A DNA stretch of 64,000 nt from contig NC_018392.1 in the NCBI RefSeq assembly GCF_000208865.1, positions 2,836,848 through 2,900,847 of the forward strand, written 5' to 3'. This document shows, one piece after another, positions 31,813 through 44,699 of the stretch. The notes beneath the pieces were generated by a model that worked only from the letters and a program-made list of their open reading frames with translations, was not told where the DNA came from and did not search any database. This DNA is from Neospora caninum Liverpool. Taxonomy: Eukaryota > Apicomplexa > Conoidasida > Eucoccidiorida > Sarcocystidae. A program made the position numbers and the translations under genes. How positions within the stretch are numbered: position 1 is the first letter of the stretch; each line of letters starts with the position of its first letter.

Positions 31813-34800
31813 TTAGCGTCGAAGGCGAACAAAGTAAGCCTGATAAAAACAGGCAATTGCCTTCATGCCGACAGTCATCAGGAACAAAACAAGCACATCT
31901 ACACACCACAGCCACTGCGGCGGGGTAAGCGAACTTCCGCCGAGCATCCCTGCAAAGCCGTAAGCCTTCAGAAGCTCCTCACAACTCGTGTATCCAAATT
32001 TCGCAGCCTTTTCAGGAGTCTGAAGGAACACAAACGCCGAGAAAAACGCGATGTCAAAAGGCGCATAGGCAAATACCGCGGCTGTTGGACGGGTCGAGCT
32101 GCATCGGAGCAAGGACCGAATGTTCAGGGCAAGTGTCCTGGAAAATGCTGCAACCTTCGAGCACCTTCCGCTGCGCTGACTGGAGAGGAGGGAGAGGTTG
32201 AGATAGCTCCACAGAAACTCTAGAGCCGGACACAAGAGAACTTCCCCTTCGTCCTGCTCTCGTGTACTCTTCACACTTACTCCGAACACATCGTGGTTTT
32301 CCCAATAGAGGACAACCGCCACGCCATCCACCAGGTAGTAGAAAGGGGAGAGGTAAACCAGCCATGTCAGCCACCCAGGAATGGATCTGCAAACCAGAAA
32401 GAAGAGGAAACCCGCATTTTCAAGGCATCGTTTCCACTTTTTTGCCGCCCATTCGTCCACCAAAATGCCTTCCTTTCTCCCAGAGTTGCGTGCTCGCCTG
32501 TGCTTCCTGACGGGCGGCGTGCCTGCCGAGCCTCAGGCAAACCCGGGACCGTTCGTTTCCATTTCTCGGCATTCGTTTTTTTTGTGTGCACGTTTGTAGC
32601 TCTGCTTCCGTCCCATCTCCAACACTTCAGTTCTTTGTGTCTCGTGTTTCTGCGTCCTTTCCTCCTCACTTTGGGTTCGCATTGTAGCCGTTCACAACCG
32701 ACGTTAGGGCCAGCCAGCCTCCAGCAAAGGTGCTCGCCATGATGAACGTCGGACAAACGGCCGCAGCAAACTGCATGACGGCGTCCACGACCTGTAAAAA
32801 CCCGGATCGGCAGGTTAACCGACTCAAGACCCAGGTACAAAAAGTGAAAATGTGGAAGAAACGAAGCGAGGGCCCGCGGGAAACGTGGAGAGCGGGGCGG
32901 CTCGACAGTAGACAAGAGCGGGACGCCTCGACAGTAGACAAGAGCGGGACGCCTCGACAGTAGACAAGAGCGGGACGCCTCGACAGTAGACAAGAGCGGG
33001 ACGCCTCGACAGTAGACAAGAGCGGAAGCCGCTCGATTTGGGATCCGTAGGACGACAGAAACGAAAGATAAAAACAGAAAGAAACTTCGGAATCCCCGAA
33101 GTCTAGGACACATCCAGGTTGATGAAAAAAGATCCGTTTCGACACGGATCGAGAAAACGGCCATTTCTCGAGCAGACGGCTTCCCAAATGGTGAACCGCT
33201 CCCACAAACGCACAGACAAACCAGACACGCATTCTGTGATATAAATACGCTGTGTGATGATCCAGAGACAGAGAAAAAGCAAGCGGGGACCGCCAACTCC
33301 GCAGATCTACAGAAGCAGCTCCTCCCCCTGCGTCGCCAACTTTTAGATGCGGACCACCTCAACCAGGAAGTCGCTTTGTGGCACGGGCATGCTTCCTCGG
33401 ACAACGATTCTGAAAAGAAAAGACGAATCAGTCTCCACGTCTCGGTATCGGTGCACGCCCAGTCCTGGATCTATCGTCTTTGGCTGCCCAAGAACGGTGC
33501 GTTGCTTACGAGGAGAAAAAGGATGAAGAGAAGGAAAATCATTCCGAATTTGGAGAAGGGGAAGGCGCAGCAAGGAAAGACCACCACTAGGGCAAGAAGA
33601 GTTGCGCCCAGCAGCATAAGAAACCCGGTGGTCATCTGCAGCAAGACAGAAACGGAGAATGCCACACGAACGCGAGAAGAGAGGACAGAGCGGGGTGCGG
33701 GAGTGGGCAATACAAGACAGGAACGACGCCAATGAGGATGGGAAAACAACGAAACCGCGAGCGGTGGAAGGTGACGCAGAAGCAACAAGCCGCCAGGCGC
33801 CTTTGTGGAAAAGTCCAGAGTGAGGGACGCCACAGAGCGCTCGCAGGACCGAGCTTGTTGGACTTTCAGGGAGGCGAAAAACACAAGAACACGAAGAGAG
33901 AAACGCAGGAGCCGAAGCGAGGGAGAGTCAGCCACACAGACGCATACACACACGCACAGAAACGGAGGGATGAAAACAGAGCCGGGAAACAAGAACGTAA
34001 ACGGTGAGGAGACACGCGGAGAGTCCACGAAGACGAAAGGCATGGCACAGAAGATCAGGACAGGCATCAAAAGAAAGCAAACACAGAACAGAAGCACGTA
34101 CCTCAGAGAGGAGGTAGGGCCCTGCAGCGTAAAAGCCGTCGGACGACTCGTAGAGATACGACACTTTCTTCTCAAGATACATCGCCATGTTCACACTCGG
34201 GATGCTCGCCAGAGACAGCGAAACCTGCGACACGAACCAAAATATTCACACTGGAAAGGAAACTATGTCACCAGCGCCACACGGACCACCGTTGATTTAG
34301 GAACTTCGAAATACCTTGTGCAAACATGTACCCACAAGTATGCATATACATGTATGTATATCAGTCTACATGGATAAATAAATATATATATATATATATA
34401 AACGATGTGATAGACGAGCAGAGGGACCAAAATGTGAGTTGGATTTTTCCTGAATGGCTGCGACGCGAGCACTTGTGTATGTATCGGTGTAGATGTACCC
34501 GGTGGATGTATGCATGGGAATGCATGCAGATATGTGTGTCTGAGAAGGAATGCACATGTCGTTCGCGCATCTGCTGTTGAAGGCGTACAAGGAAAAGTGC
34601 AGAGAGGTGATACATGATGGCTTTTTCTCGGTAGACGTTGAAGAAAAGGATGGCCGTGAGGGTCGCGGCAAGCAGTGCACTGCAGGCAACCATGTAGACA
34701 ACGTTTCGATCTCGCCACGCCAGCGTCAAAGACCTGTGCGTTAGAATCAAGAACTGTCCGTAAAAGCCCGGTAGTGGGCGCCTGCAAAAAACGCAAAAGA

Positions 34801-36343
34801 TATGCGAGAAAGGAAAAGAATGAACGAAGCGCGTGGGCGATAGCAATAGCTGGGCACCGCCGAGGGGCGACACAGAGGGGAGAGAGAAAAGGAGAAAACG
34901 AGAGAGAAAAAAGAGAGAGAGCATACGGACAAAAAAGTGCGGGCGAGAAACAATGAGAAAAAAACCGTGGGCGAGACTCTGCACGCGTCGACTGTCCCTC
35001 GTGAGAATGTGAGGGGCGAAACGCATACACGGTCAGTCGCTGCTGTTCCACTTTCCGCCTGTACAGATCTGTCTTTCGCCGAAATTCCTTTTCAATTCTT
35101 GTTAAAGCTAAACGGCAACCCCTGTGCCTCTAGCCGTACCGTGTCCCAGGAACTTCGTGGAGTGCCGTAACGAGAGCTTGCGTGCCTGCAAGCGATGCTG
35201 CGATGGACTTCCTTCGGTCTTGCGTCGCATCGTCGTCTCTCTCTTCTTCCTTGACCAAGAAACTTCTCTCTCCCGCTGTCTGTCCTGCGTCAGCCTCGTC
35301 TCTATCCGCCTTTCTTTGCCTCTCTTCCTCGCCTGTATGGCGACTCTCCTCGCTCTCTCTCGCCGGGATACCGCCCAGAAGAGCCCCAGAGACAGCCGCG
35401 CCCGGGCGCGAGGAGACACCTGTCTCCCCGCGGCTCGCCCGTTCTGCCTGGGCGGCGTACGCGGTCGCGAGCCTCTCCACAGTCGCGTTTTCCGCCGTCA
35501 GCTCCATGTAAAACTCCGCGGGGTTTACGTAAGGGGGGAGGGGAAAGCCTGAAAACGGAGAACAAACGCAGGGCGGAGGCTGAGACACGTCGATACCACG
35601 GGCAATCGCCAGAGGAAGACCGCGGCGCGAAAGGAGACGAGTCGCGAATGAAAACCCGCGACAAACGGTGGACGTACCCAGAGCTGAGAAATACGCTTCC
35701 ATCTGCGACCGAGGGCCGTTGTACAGACACCGGCCTTGTGCGAGGAGAAGAATTTCGTCAAAAAGTTCAAACACCTCGACTCGCGGCTGGTGAATGACAA
35801 CGAGGAAGGAGACGCAGCAGGTCTTCGCCACTTCGCGGATTCCCAGCATCAGCGCCTCTGCATCTGTCGAACTCAAACCTGAAGACGCAAAAGTGCGTAG
35901 ACAACACAAAAAACGACCGCTCACGGCAACCCCCGAGAGAATCCGGGGAGCGCGAAATTCGCCTGGCGCGTCGGACTGCGCGTCACAAAACTCAGAACGA
36001 TCCCAAAGAGGATCTTGCGTGGCTCTCTTTTGTGCGACGCCTTTGCATGTGCGACAGCGTCGCTTGCCTTCCAGCGCGTCTGCATACTTTTTGCGAAGCC
36101 CAGAACCTACCGGAAGTCGGCTCGTCGCAGAAGGCGAGACTCGCGTTCGTGACCAGGGCCCGACCTATCACCAGCCGGCGTTTCTGGCCCCCAGACACGC
36201 CCCGGACGACGGTGTTGCCGACGCGCTGAACCGGCGAGGCAAAACAACACGCAGAGACGCAGTCCCCAGCCACAGGCGCGCGTCTCTACACCGTCTCAGC
36301 AACAGACCCAAGCACACACCCCACCCAAAGGCGGCCCTTGGCG

Positions 36344-36375
<32 letters not shown>

Positions 36376-38819
36376 CAATATATATATGTATGTAGGGGGA
36401 GAAGGAAGCAGTGATGCAAATGCAGAAGACCGTCGGTAGATCTACCGCCGAGGAGAGAACATGAGACAAATGCACGCGTGAAAGCGAATATCTGCCAACA
36501 AATCCTAACAAAACAGATACGCACATGCACTTGCACATTATGTACATACACAGATACATACGCGTATACACAAACATATGTACACACATGCAGAGGTGTA
36601 CAGCTACATGGGTGGCATGGTGCTCACTGGAGTACGAGATTCCTTTGTTTCCACGCTTGTTCGCCTTCTTCGGTCTCATTTTGTCTGCCCACGAGCTATT
36701 CGCGTCGGACACCCACCTGGCGCGCGACGCGCTCGAGACCGAGGAAAGAGAGAGTTGCATCAACCAGCTTCTTCTGGTCTTCCTTCGAACGCCCCGACTT
36801 TAAAGCCGCCGCGAATGCCAGCACTTCCCAGACCTCCTCGTTCCCATTAAAGATGTTATCCTACAAAAACGCAAGCCATATCTCCTCTTCAAACATACAA
36901 AAACTCATACGTACTTGCACATATATATATATATATATATATATATGTTTTTATATAGGTACATGTGTATACATTTACAGACGTGTAAAAATGTATATAT
37001 CTGTTTATCTTTGCGTTTGTGTGTTGACGGCCCTCGTCTCCACGACAGAAGGTAAAAGCATAGATACGGATGTAGAGGTGGAAGCATATGCATGTGTATT
37101 TCTTTTTCTGCCTACAGAGCGTCGATCGCCACCCTGCCTTCACCTTCGCCCCTGAACACCTGATGATGTGCGTAGACGCATGCCCACATGCACGGCAAGT
37201 GTATGACTTGCATCTGCGTGCAAATCGCGTTTTCTGTACCTGAGGAGCATAGATGGAGAGAGCCTTGAAGCTCTTGTCATCGCGTTTCTTTCCGTCCACA
37301 AATACTTCTCCAGTGTACGCCCTTGGTATCTTCTTGTTCGCCAACACGTCGAGAAGAGTCGTCTTGCCGCTCCCGGAGGGCCCCAGGATTCCGACGACGC
37401 TCCCGCGCGGAAAGTCGCCTGGAAAGAAAATCGCCGAAAACCCAAGAGACTTTTGACGAAACGCGGCAGACCTGACGAGGTCGAAAGGCAGCGAAAAAAA
37501 AACGCGACAAGCACGTAGAGCCGCGAGCAACAACGCACGAAGCAAACAAGACAAAAAACAATGGCGGGAACGAAAGCAAGACCGACACGCCGAACCAAAG
37601 GGGAGAGACAAGATAGAGAGGCCGAACAGAGATCCGAGAGAAAAGAAAAGTGAACAAAGGGAGAAAGGCAAGGAAAGAGAGAAAGGCGAGGAAAGAGAGA
37701 AAGGCGAGGAAAGGGAGAAAGGCGAGGAAAGGGAGAAAGGCGAGGAAAGGGAGAAAAGCGAGGACAGAGAGAAAGGCGAGGAAGGGGAGAAAGGCGAGGA
37801 CAGGGAGAAAGGCGAGGAAAGGGAGAAAGGCGAGGAAAGGGAGAAAGGCGAGGAAAGGGAGAAAGGCGAGGAAAGGGAGAAAGGCGAGGAAAGGGAGAAA
37901 AGCGAGGAAAGAGAGAAAGGCAAGGAAGGGGAGAAAAGCGAGGACAGGGAGAAAGGCGAGGAAAGGGAGAAAGGCGAGGACAGGGAGAAAGGCGAGGAAA
38001 GGGAGAAAGGCGAGGACAGGGAGAAAGGCGAGGAAAGGGAGAAAGGCGAGGAAAGGGAGAAAGGCGAGGAAAGGGAGAAAGGCGAGGAAAGGGAGAAAGG
38101 CGAGGAAAGGGAGAAAAGCGAGGAAAGAGAGAAAGGCAAGGAAGGGGAGAAAAGCGAGGACAGGGAGAAAGGCGAGGAAAGGGAGAAAGGCGAGGAAAGG
38201 GAGAAAGGCGAGAGGGCAAACAGAGGCCGAAGAGAGGGAAAGGAGACGAGTGGAATAGAGAGAAGAGGATGGTAGTTGTCGTTTGTCGGGTGCTTCACTC
38301 ACCTGAAATCGGCCAGAGAATCGTTTTTTTCTGCTTCTTTCCGTCCGGGCCAGCAAGACGAACGGAACACTGGATATCTCGAAACGAGAAAGCGACGCCT
38401 CGACTTTCCTCCCCTCCCATATCGGCAGAGTTGTGCCGATCTCTCCAAAGAAACCCTCGGTTCGGGGATCTGGGACAGTCTTCCCGCTCCCTGGAGTCGT
38501 CACTGGCAGGTAAGAGCGGTCCCAGTTCTTTCATTTCGCTTGCTTTCCCTTGCTCCTCTGGCGCCTTCTCGCCCTTCCAGAGCCAGCACCGAAGGCGAGA
38601 GAACGCCCCCGCCCACCTGCGAGTCTCTGGGGCGTGGTCTTCTCCCGGAGGAAGAGAACGGGTTTCGCTCTTGGTCTCTACCGCGGGCCGAAGACGTGAA
38701 GGACTGCGCTTCTGACTTGTCTTCTCGTGCGCAGCTATCGACACAGCATCGCGTTCTGGAAGACGCGCGTCGTCGGCGGGAGGCTGTGAAGCGCCGGCAC
38801 TCGCTTCCGGGTTCTCCAT
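31813..38819 (-). CDS. ABCG-family half-transporter (NBD-TMD)
   Basis: Twelve exons join in phase: 38303-38819, 37240-37418, 36717-36860, 36111-36225, 35678-35878, 35140-35548, 34589-34781, 34102-34224, 33510-33635, 32670-32791, 32281-32386, 31813-32019, giving about 813 residues. The nucleotide-binding domain has Walker [10 protein letters not shown] (185-193), signature VSGGQ (290-294), Walker B LAFCDE (310-315) followed by [10 protein letters not shown], and the H-loop VVIHQP (His348). The membrane domain follows, with the family's [20 protein letters not shown] entry, [40 protein letters not shown] and a final helix before FVRLRR. The N-terminal about 140 residues and a charged linker in exon 6 are disordered-looking insertions. 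ABCG proteins of coccidia move sterols and lipids; the substrate here cannot be assigned. A dimer is required for function. Confidence 0.94.
32902..33026. repeat. 26-bp tandem repeat, 5 copies, in ABCG intron 9
   Basis: Five near-identical head-to-tail copies of a 26-bp unit (CGACAGTAGACAAGAGCGGG plus ACGCCT) lie inside the intron between exons 33510-33635 and 32670-32791. Confidence 0.92.
34382..34400. repeat. (TA)n microsatellite in ABCG intron 7
   Basis: Short TA run in the intron between 34225 and 34588. Confidence 0.85.
36343..36388. repeat. (TA)n microsatellite in ABCG intron 3
   Basis: About 46 bp of slightly interrupted TA repeat between exons 36111-36225 and 36717-36860. Confidence 0.88.
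36920..36947. repeat. (TA)n microsatellite in ABCG intron 2
   Basis: About 27 bp of uninterrupted TA, about 60 bp upstream of exon 3. Confidence 0.88.
37655..38215. repeat. 18-bp purine minisatellite in ABCG intron 1, about 31 copies
   Basis: A long array of an 18-bp unit, GAGAAAGGCGAGGAAAGG, with G/A variants at a few positions and a higher-order repetition of variant blocks (the GGCAAGGAAGGGGAGAAAAG variant recurs near 37,920 and 38,130). It sits wholly inside intron 1 (37419-38302). The coding strand is polypyrimidine. Confidence 0.95.
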
Positions 38820-41800
38820 TCTCGATGGATCTCGTTTTCCGGAACCAACAAGGAAAAGAACTCAAAGATCGAAAGTAAAGAAAAAACGGAGGCAGCTGAA
38901 CAGGACCGACCCAGGACGAAGAGGACGACGAAGAGCAAGACGAAGAGCAAGAAGATGAAGAAGCATACGAGAGAGATGAAGAAGGAGACGAGACAGAAGG
39001 GGAAGGAGAGGAAGAAGGAGAAGGAGAGGATATTTTTGATGTTGAGCGTACGAAGTCGTGTCGTCTGCGTCAAGGGCAGGAGAAGAGAGAAAGGGGAGGT
39101 GACGTGGCTGTGGATGCCTCTGTGCAGTGTGCTATGAGGCTCAGTTCGGCTGGGTGCGGTGTCTGTACAGCGCTGGTCTTTTTCTCGGTCTCCGCCTTTT
39201 AGATGAAAAACAGCGAAATGGAGTGGAGCTTCCACCGCTCGTTCATTCGTTCCTTTCCCCACACGATGCACCTCTTCATGCTCTCTGTTGCCGCTGAACA
39301 CAAAAATAGGGGCGCGCGAGGCGAAGGCTGACTGCGCTTTGTCAGTTTCTCCGGCGGTTCAACCAGCTCCGGCGCTGGCGAGCTGCTCACACCAAAACCC
39401 AGAAGGGTATAACGTATGGGTCCGACACAGCAGAAACGCGGGAGAAAACGATTCGGCTGCGTGCTTTAGAGAAACCGAAAACGCGGCGCACGGGCAAGCG
39501 GAGTCGATTTGATGCGCCAAATCGCTGGCCCGCAAAAAGGGCAAAGACAACCTGCTCAGGAAACGGTTCAGAGAACCGTGACGCCTGTTCTACAACTCCA
39601 CGAGAAGAAGTCTCCGTCTGTCGAGATTTGCCGCGGTCCCGAAAAAACCGAGGACAGTGGGGGTTGGCCAATCAGCCCGTGTGAAGCCTCGCGGGTCCGG
39701 GGGTGCCCGCCTCTCCGCGCACGGCCTTTCTTGAGGTTGGCACGGAAACGGCGAAAAAGTTGGGTGAGCGTCCATTGACAGATCTAGACAAAGCATGAGT
39801 CGGCAACTTGCCGCTGACTCTGCCGGAAAGAAAACAGCGCTTCTGTGTGCTGGGCGAAACGGGGAGAAATCGCTGCCGACAGCCGGGCCACCTAGCCAGC
39901 GCGAGATCTTGGCAACGCGTTTTCTCGCTGGATGCGAGGCAAATCGCCCACTTTCTCTCTCTCGACTTTCGAGCGACTTCGATGCAGTGTTGACCTTCCT
40001 CTTGAGTTTTTTGCCCACCCACATCGTCGCGTTTCGGCAAATTGAGAAGGCGAAACCTGACCGATGCAGGGCGTTCCGGAAGTCCCCAGCCGCTGGAGGT
40101 GGTACGCGTGAGGGGAACGGACTTCGTCCATTCCTCCCGCTGAACAAGCCGTTCTCAGACGGCCCACGCCGAGACGAATTCTTCACCTGGCATTTTCTGT
40201 GGTCAGACACGAGCTTCCGTGCTGCTTTTGGGGCCAGAAATATTGGGACACAGCGGCAAACTTGCTCTTCCACAGCGTCGGCGGACTAGCGCGGGCGGTT
40301 GGTAGAGACGACGCACACACCAGCGTTCTTCTGGATTCAAAAGTTCTGAACAAAAAGTGTATGCAGCTTGTGCCATCAGCGTTTTAGGAGCCGTTCGGGC
40401 TGGGGAAAGAAGAAAGCACGACTGCGAAAGGACCACAAACGACTGCAGGAGGATGAATCGATGGGGAGACTGACCGACACCAGCTGGTCGAGCGCCGCGG
40501 GCCAACGCGTAGTTTTCGCACTTCTCTCCGACACCCGGCGACAAGCCTCTCTGCAAGGCTGTGTCCATGGCGACGTGTCGGGGAAAGGCTGACAAATCCC
40601 CTATCGCACGAGAGAGACGCAGGCAGAAACGCTCCTCTTTGTTTCGCCCGGCAAACAGTATTCGCGTGTAGAGTTGCATATATACTTTTCGGCAGCGGTC
40701 CACGTTTTGCGGATCTTTCCACTCCGGGGAGAAACTGTTTCCATTCATCGCGCGCTCCTGCTCACGGCACAACTCACTACAGAGGGCCGGACAGAACGGA
40801 TTAGGACTCCAGATGCGGAGTACATTACGTTAGCCCGTTCCTTCGGGTCCCGTTGACTTGCACGGACAGCCAACGGATGTAGACCCGATGCTGAATATGG
40901 ATTTGCGACAGATGGACTAGATCGCCCCTGGCAGCCTAGAGTTTCAGACACTGCAGCAATCCCTCTCAGAAACGGCAAGAATTAATTATGTCCCATTCGT
41001 GCATCTAAGATCACACTTGGTTACATATTTTACACGCCAACTTCCCGGCTAAACATTGTCTTACCAACAGCAGCGTGCAGCTTGATCGAATGCATGCGCT
41101 CGTCGAGCCGGAAACCGCCTGATTCTTATCCCTGGACTCTGGATCTCAGGTTATCGACACCGACAGAACGTGTAGAGTTGTGGACACCAACGCAAGACTA
41201 GAGTCCACGTCTGTCGGTTTGCGTCCCTGATAGGTGTGAGCACGTGAACCCTACCAACAGACTTCAGCGTTTCGGCGCGGTCTTGAGCGTCAGGGCGCAG
41301 CGGAGCTTCGGCGTGTGGCGTCGGCGGATCTTTGAACGCGCCACGGTTCGCCTCGTTTGTCTCCCCGAACCCTCGAATCCCAACATCTGTGTGTCTCTTC
41401 ATTTCTTCGAACACAGCTCTGGACGACTTTTGTGTCTTCCGCTTTGCCAACACACTTGACGCGTAAACACAGAGGATCCTCTGTCTTGAGTGTCTCGTTC
41501 ATACATTTGAACCCTATCGCCACGGTCTTCGTTTTTGTGCCTCAGTCTTCCGCTACAGCACCGGATTCAGGTTCTCCACTGTCTGTGCTCGAAACGCGAA
41601 CCCGACGAACATCTACTCTCGCGTCTGCGTCTCTACACCCAAAACGCGACCCGGAGCCCCCGAGCATCCCGGGGCCCCGTGTGGACGCGAGTTCGGACAG
41701 GGTTAGATTCGCGGCGACAGCCCGTCTTCACACCAATGGAGGTGGAGTTTGCGTCTGCTCGGTTGCCTGTTACTTCTTTCTTGCCAGTTTCGTTTCGCGC

Positions 41801-44699
41801 GGCCGCTAACCGTTCGTCATCTGCCAACTTCGGTTTCAAGCCTATGTCCAGTGGGCTGCGACGACTAGCCAAATGAAGACGCTTCGGGTACGGCATCGCG
41901 GCACTTGCGCCGCTTTCACCACCGCCTTGGTGTTCCTGATGCTATCTGGGCAAGACGCCCTAGTCCACAAGGGCAGTTGAGGACTCGAGTCCAGCTCCAG
42001 TCGGTGCTGAGGAGACGAGAAAGGTGTTCGACACTGCTGCACGAGAAAGGACATTCAACTTCTCTCGAGAAGGAAGCGGGACCCGTTTGAACAGCGCCGA
42101 CGTGGTCCGTACAGACACGAAGTCGCCGCTGCGCCGTTCAGTGAGAGGCATAACTGGAAGCGAAGAGAAGCACAGATGCCAATACAGAGGAGACCAGACG
42201 CTTCGGGGTGAGGAGACGCGTAAGGAAGGGACGAGAACAGGCTCAATCCTCGGTGTCTGCTGCGTCATCAACCGAGGAAGAGTCGAAGACCGTGGAAGGC
42301 ACTCGCGAAACAGAAGAAATATCATCGCGACGGATCTCGGATGAAGCCACAACATTCCTGGCTGAGAAGGCCGGTGCGGAATGATTCCGTCCCGTGAACC
42401 GTATTCAAGCTTCCATTACAACGCTTCGTTGCTGTGGTTGACGGAAAAAACCATTCGACTTGTCGCCTGTTCGAATCCGAGTTCTTTGTCCAACCGATCT
42501 GCAACTCCCTTGCCTGAAAAATGGGGCAAAGGAGCGAGGGTGGCATGCCAACCTTGGATGGGCGAGGCTTCGCGTACGCTCTTGGGTCCTCAGAGCGGGA
42601 TAGCCGGAAAGCTCTGTTGAATTGTAAAGTGTGAACGGATGCGGTGCTCCGCGCACCGCTCTTCGCCCGCCTCGAAACAGAACGATTCGTTCGCTGGTCT
42701 CTTGGATTCTTGAGATGGCGGCGGATGTGACCTGGGTAGCCTCTCTCCCCAAAAACCTAGTGTTCGCACAGCTCCCATGAATCGCTGCTTTTGTGGAGCC
42801 TTTGTGGGGGCTGTCCGGTGAACGTGGCTGTCTACTGCGTGACAGTGGAAGACGTGCGGATGTGAAATGAATGCCTAAAAGGGAAACCTGCCAGGACCAA
42901 AGGTTTCTGTCTCCTCATGGCTCACCGAGTGACAACGGGCACCCCCCCTGGCTAGGGACACATGTATACGTAGGAGAGCTCGCCAAGCTGCACAACGGGA
43001 GGCTGAAAGAAAGCCGCAGCTGCTCTGTAGTTTGCGCCTGGCTTTCAGAAAGATACGGTGTGCGTTTCGACAGCGATATCCGTGAGCGTGGCAGGAGCAG
43101 AACGAGAACGCGTTGCCCCGTCGGGCGCACGCGCACAGTGTTTTTGGAGCAAGCGGTTAAAAGGTGACATATAGATGGGGGAATAGCTTCGATCCATTTG
43201 GTCAGAACAGAACGGCGTCTTTTCACTGTACGACTGAGGAAAACCTGAAAGAATGACGGGCTCCGCCTCCACAGAGCAGAGAAGCAAGGGAGAAGTAGAG
43301 AAAGACGCGGCGGAAGTAGGTAGGGGGAGATGCAGAGTTGGAAGAGCTTAGGCGAGTGCAAGGCGGCGCAGAAACGCGAGACTGCCACGAAGAGAAGACA
43401 GGCCGCGAGAAAAAACGTCCCAGGAAAACCGGGCACTGGTGTCGCAACAAGGTCACTCAGTTCCTTGCCTCTGCGGGCGTATTTAAATAGCGCAAAACCG
43501 AGGACACCACAGCGTCCAGCGATCCAAAGAAGGGAACAAAGACGAAGGAAACGGAGCCCGATAGAGGATCACACTCCGGATCGGAGAGGCCGCTGACTAC
43601 TTCCTTGTCACAAAAACGGTCACACTCTGGGAGGAAAGAAGACCAGAAGACTCGTCGCCGGGCAACGACACCAAAGGGAGCGGGGACGGTCGACGCACAT
43701 GCCGATGGACGGAGGCAGCAGACAGGAACAGAGACAACAGGCTAAGAGCGAGGGCGTACAGGTGGAGACAGAGAGCAGAGAAACAGCAGACGGTTCGATC
43801 GAGACACTGTTTTTTGCGGGGGCTAGTGGATAGGAGGACCCAGCGACAGAGACGCGGAGACTAGAAAGATAGGTAGAGAGAGAAGGAGAGTCGAAAACGG
43901 AGACAGAAGGATGACTGGAAGAAGCAAGGGGAAAACGGGAGCAGCAGAAGGTGCGTAGACGCGCTCAGAGCCGCTGGCAGGCAGCCGCAACCGCCTCCGC
44001 CAGCCTGCAGTTTTTGAGGTAGACACACACACGGAGATATAGGGAAACCAGGAATGAACGTCGACGGTAGAATCTCTCTTTCCAATGTGTGCAGAGGCAG
44101 GCACCGATTTACACCACCGTTCACCTCCCGAAGACACCGCGAAGCCTGCTTTCCGAATGGAGACGCGTGCGCGCATCAACATTATAGATGAAAGCCGATA
44201 TACCCATATCCACATATATACATGTATACAGAAATATAGGTAGATATACACAGACACAAAGGTGTACGAGTGAGTGAATAAAACATGTGAGGACATGGCA
44301 GGGCAGCTATAATTGTGTGCTGGTGCATCCATGAATGCATACATACGGATGAGGAAATATGTTAACGAGAACAAAAACGTCCTCTGGTGAGAGCATTTTC
44401 CCGCGGACTTTATCGTGTGCCTTGCTAGCCACAACTCCAACGAAAGGCCACCGTTACCCACGCCCCTGAGCAGTACAGACGCTAGGGAGAGCGCAGTCGA
44501 ACCAAGCGAACAGACGAAAGGGTCCAGCCTCAGGGCCGGAGTGGCGGGTCACCAAGACGAAGGGAGACAGAGGAAAAAAAGATAACAGAGGCTACACAGA
44601 GACCTACACACTTGGATATCTGCCAGCAAAATCTCCCATAACACACGGGAGAGGAAGGCGAAATAAGAAACGGAAGAACACAAAGAAACGAAAACTTAC
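38820..44699. other. Long intergenic region between ABCG and AP-4 epsilon
   Basis: About 5.9 kb with no recognised gene. The left part should include the ABCG promoter, with GA-rich DNA at 38,930-39,030. The right part must include the last exon(s) and 3'UTR of AP-4 epsilon, because exon 16 ends at an in-phase donor (44700). A candidate last acceptor lies near 44,465 but gives no recognisable ear-domain sequence. About 43,240-43,960 is GA-rich. The middle (39.2-43.0 kb) is compositionally balanced, with only short frames. Confidence 0.5.

Noticed and set aside
32902..33026. Regular short repeats that superficially resemble a CRISPR array
   Set aside because: The units are head-to-tail with no unique spacers, inside a eukaryotic intron.
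36889..38503. Frames of 200-470 codons rich in [18 protein letters not shown] or ARKGRK
   Set aside because: They are translations of the 18-bp intronic minisatellite; the real coding in this span is the two ABCG exons 37240-37418 and 38303-38819.
42460..42490. TTCGAATCC, similar to a tRNA B box
   Set aside because: No matching A box, cloverleaf or acceptor stem can be drawn around it.
42915..43436. 173-codon minus-strand frame with a hydrophobic N-terminus resembling a signal peptide
   Set aside because: It lies in skewed low-complexity DNA, the rest is not protein-like, and it could equally be 3'UTR or intron of AP-4 epsilon.
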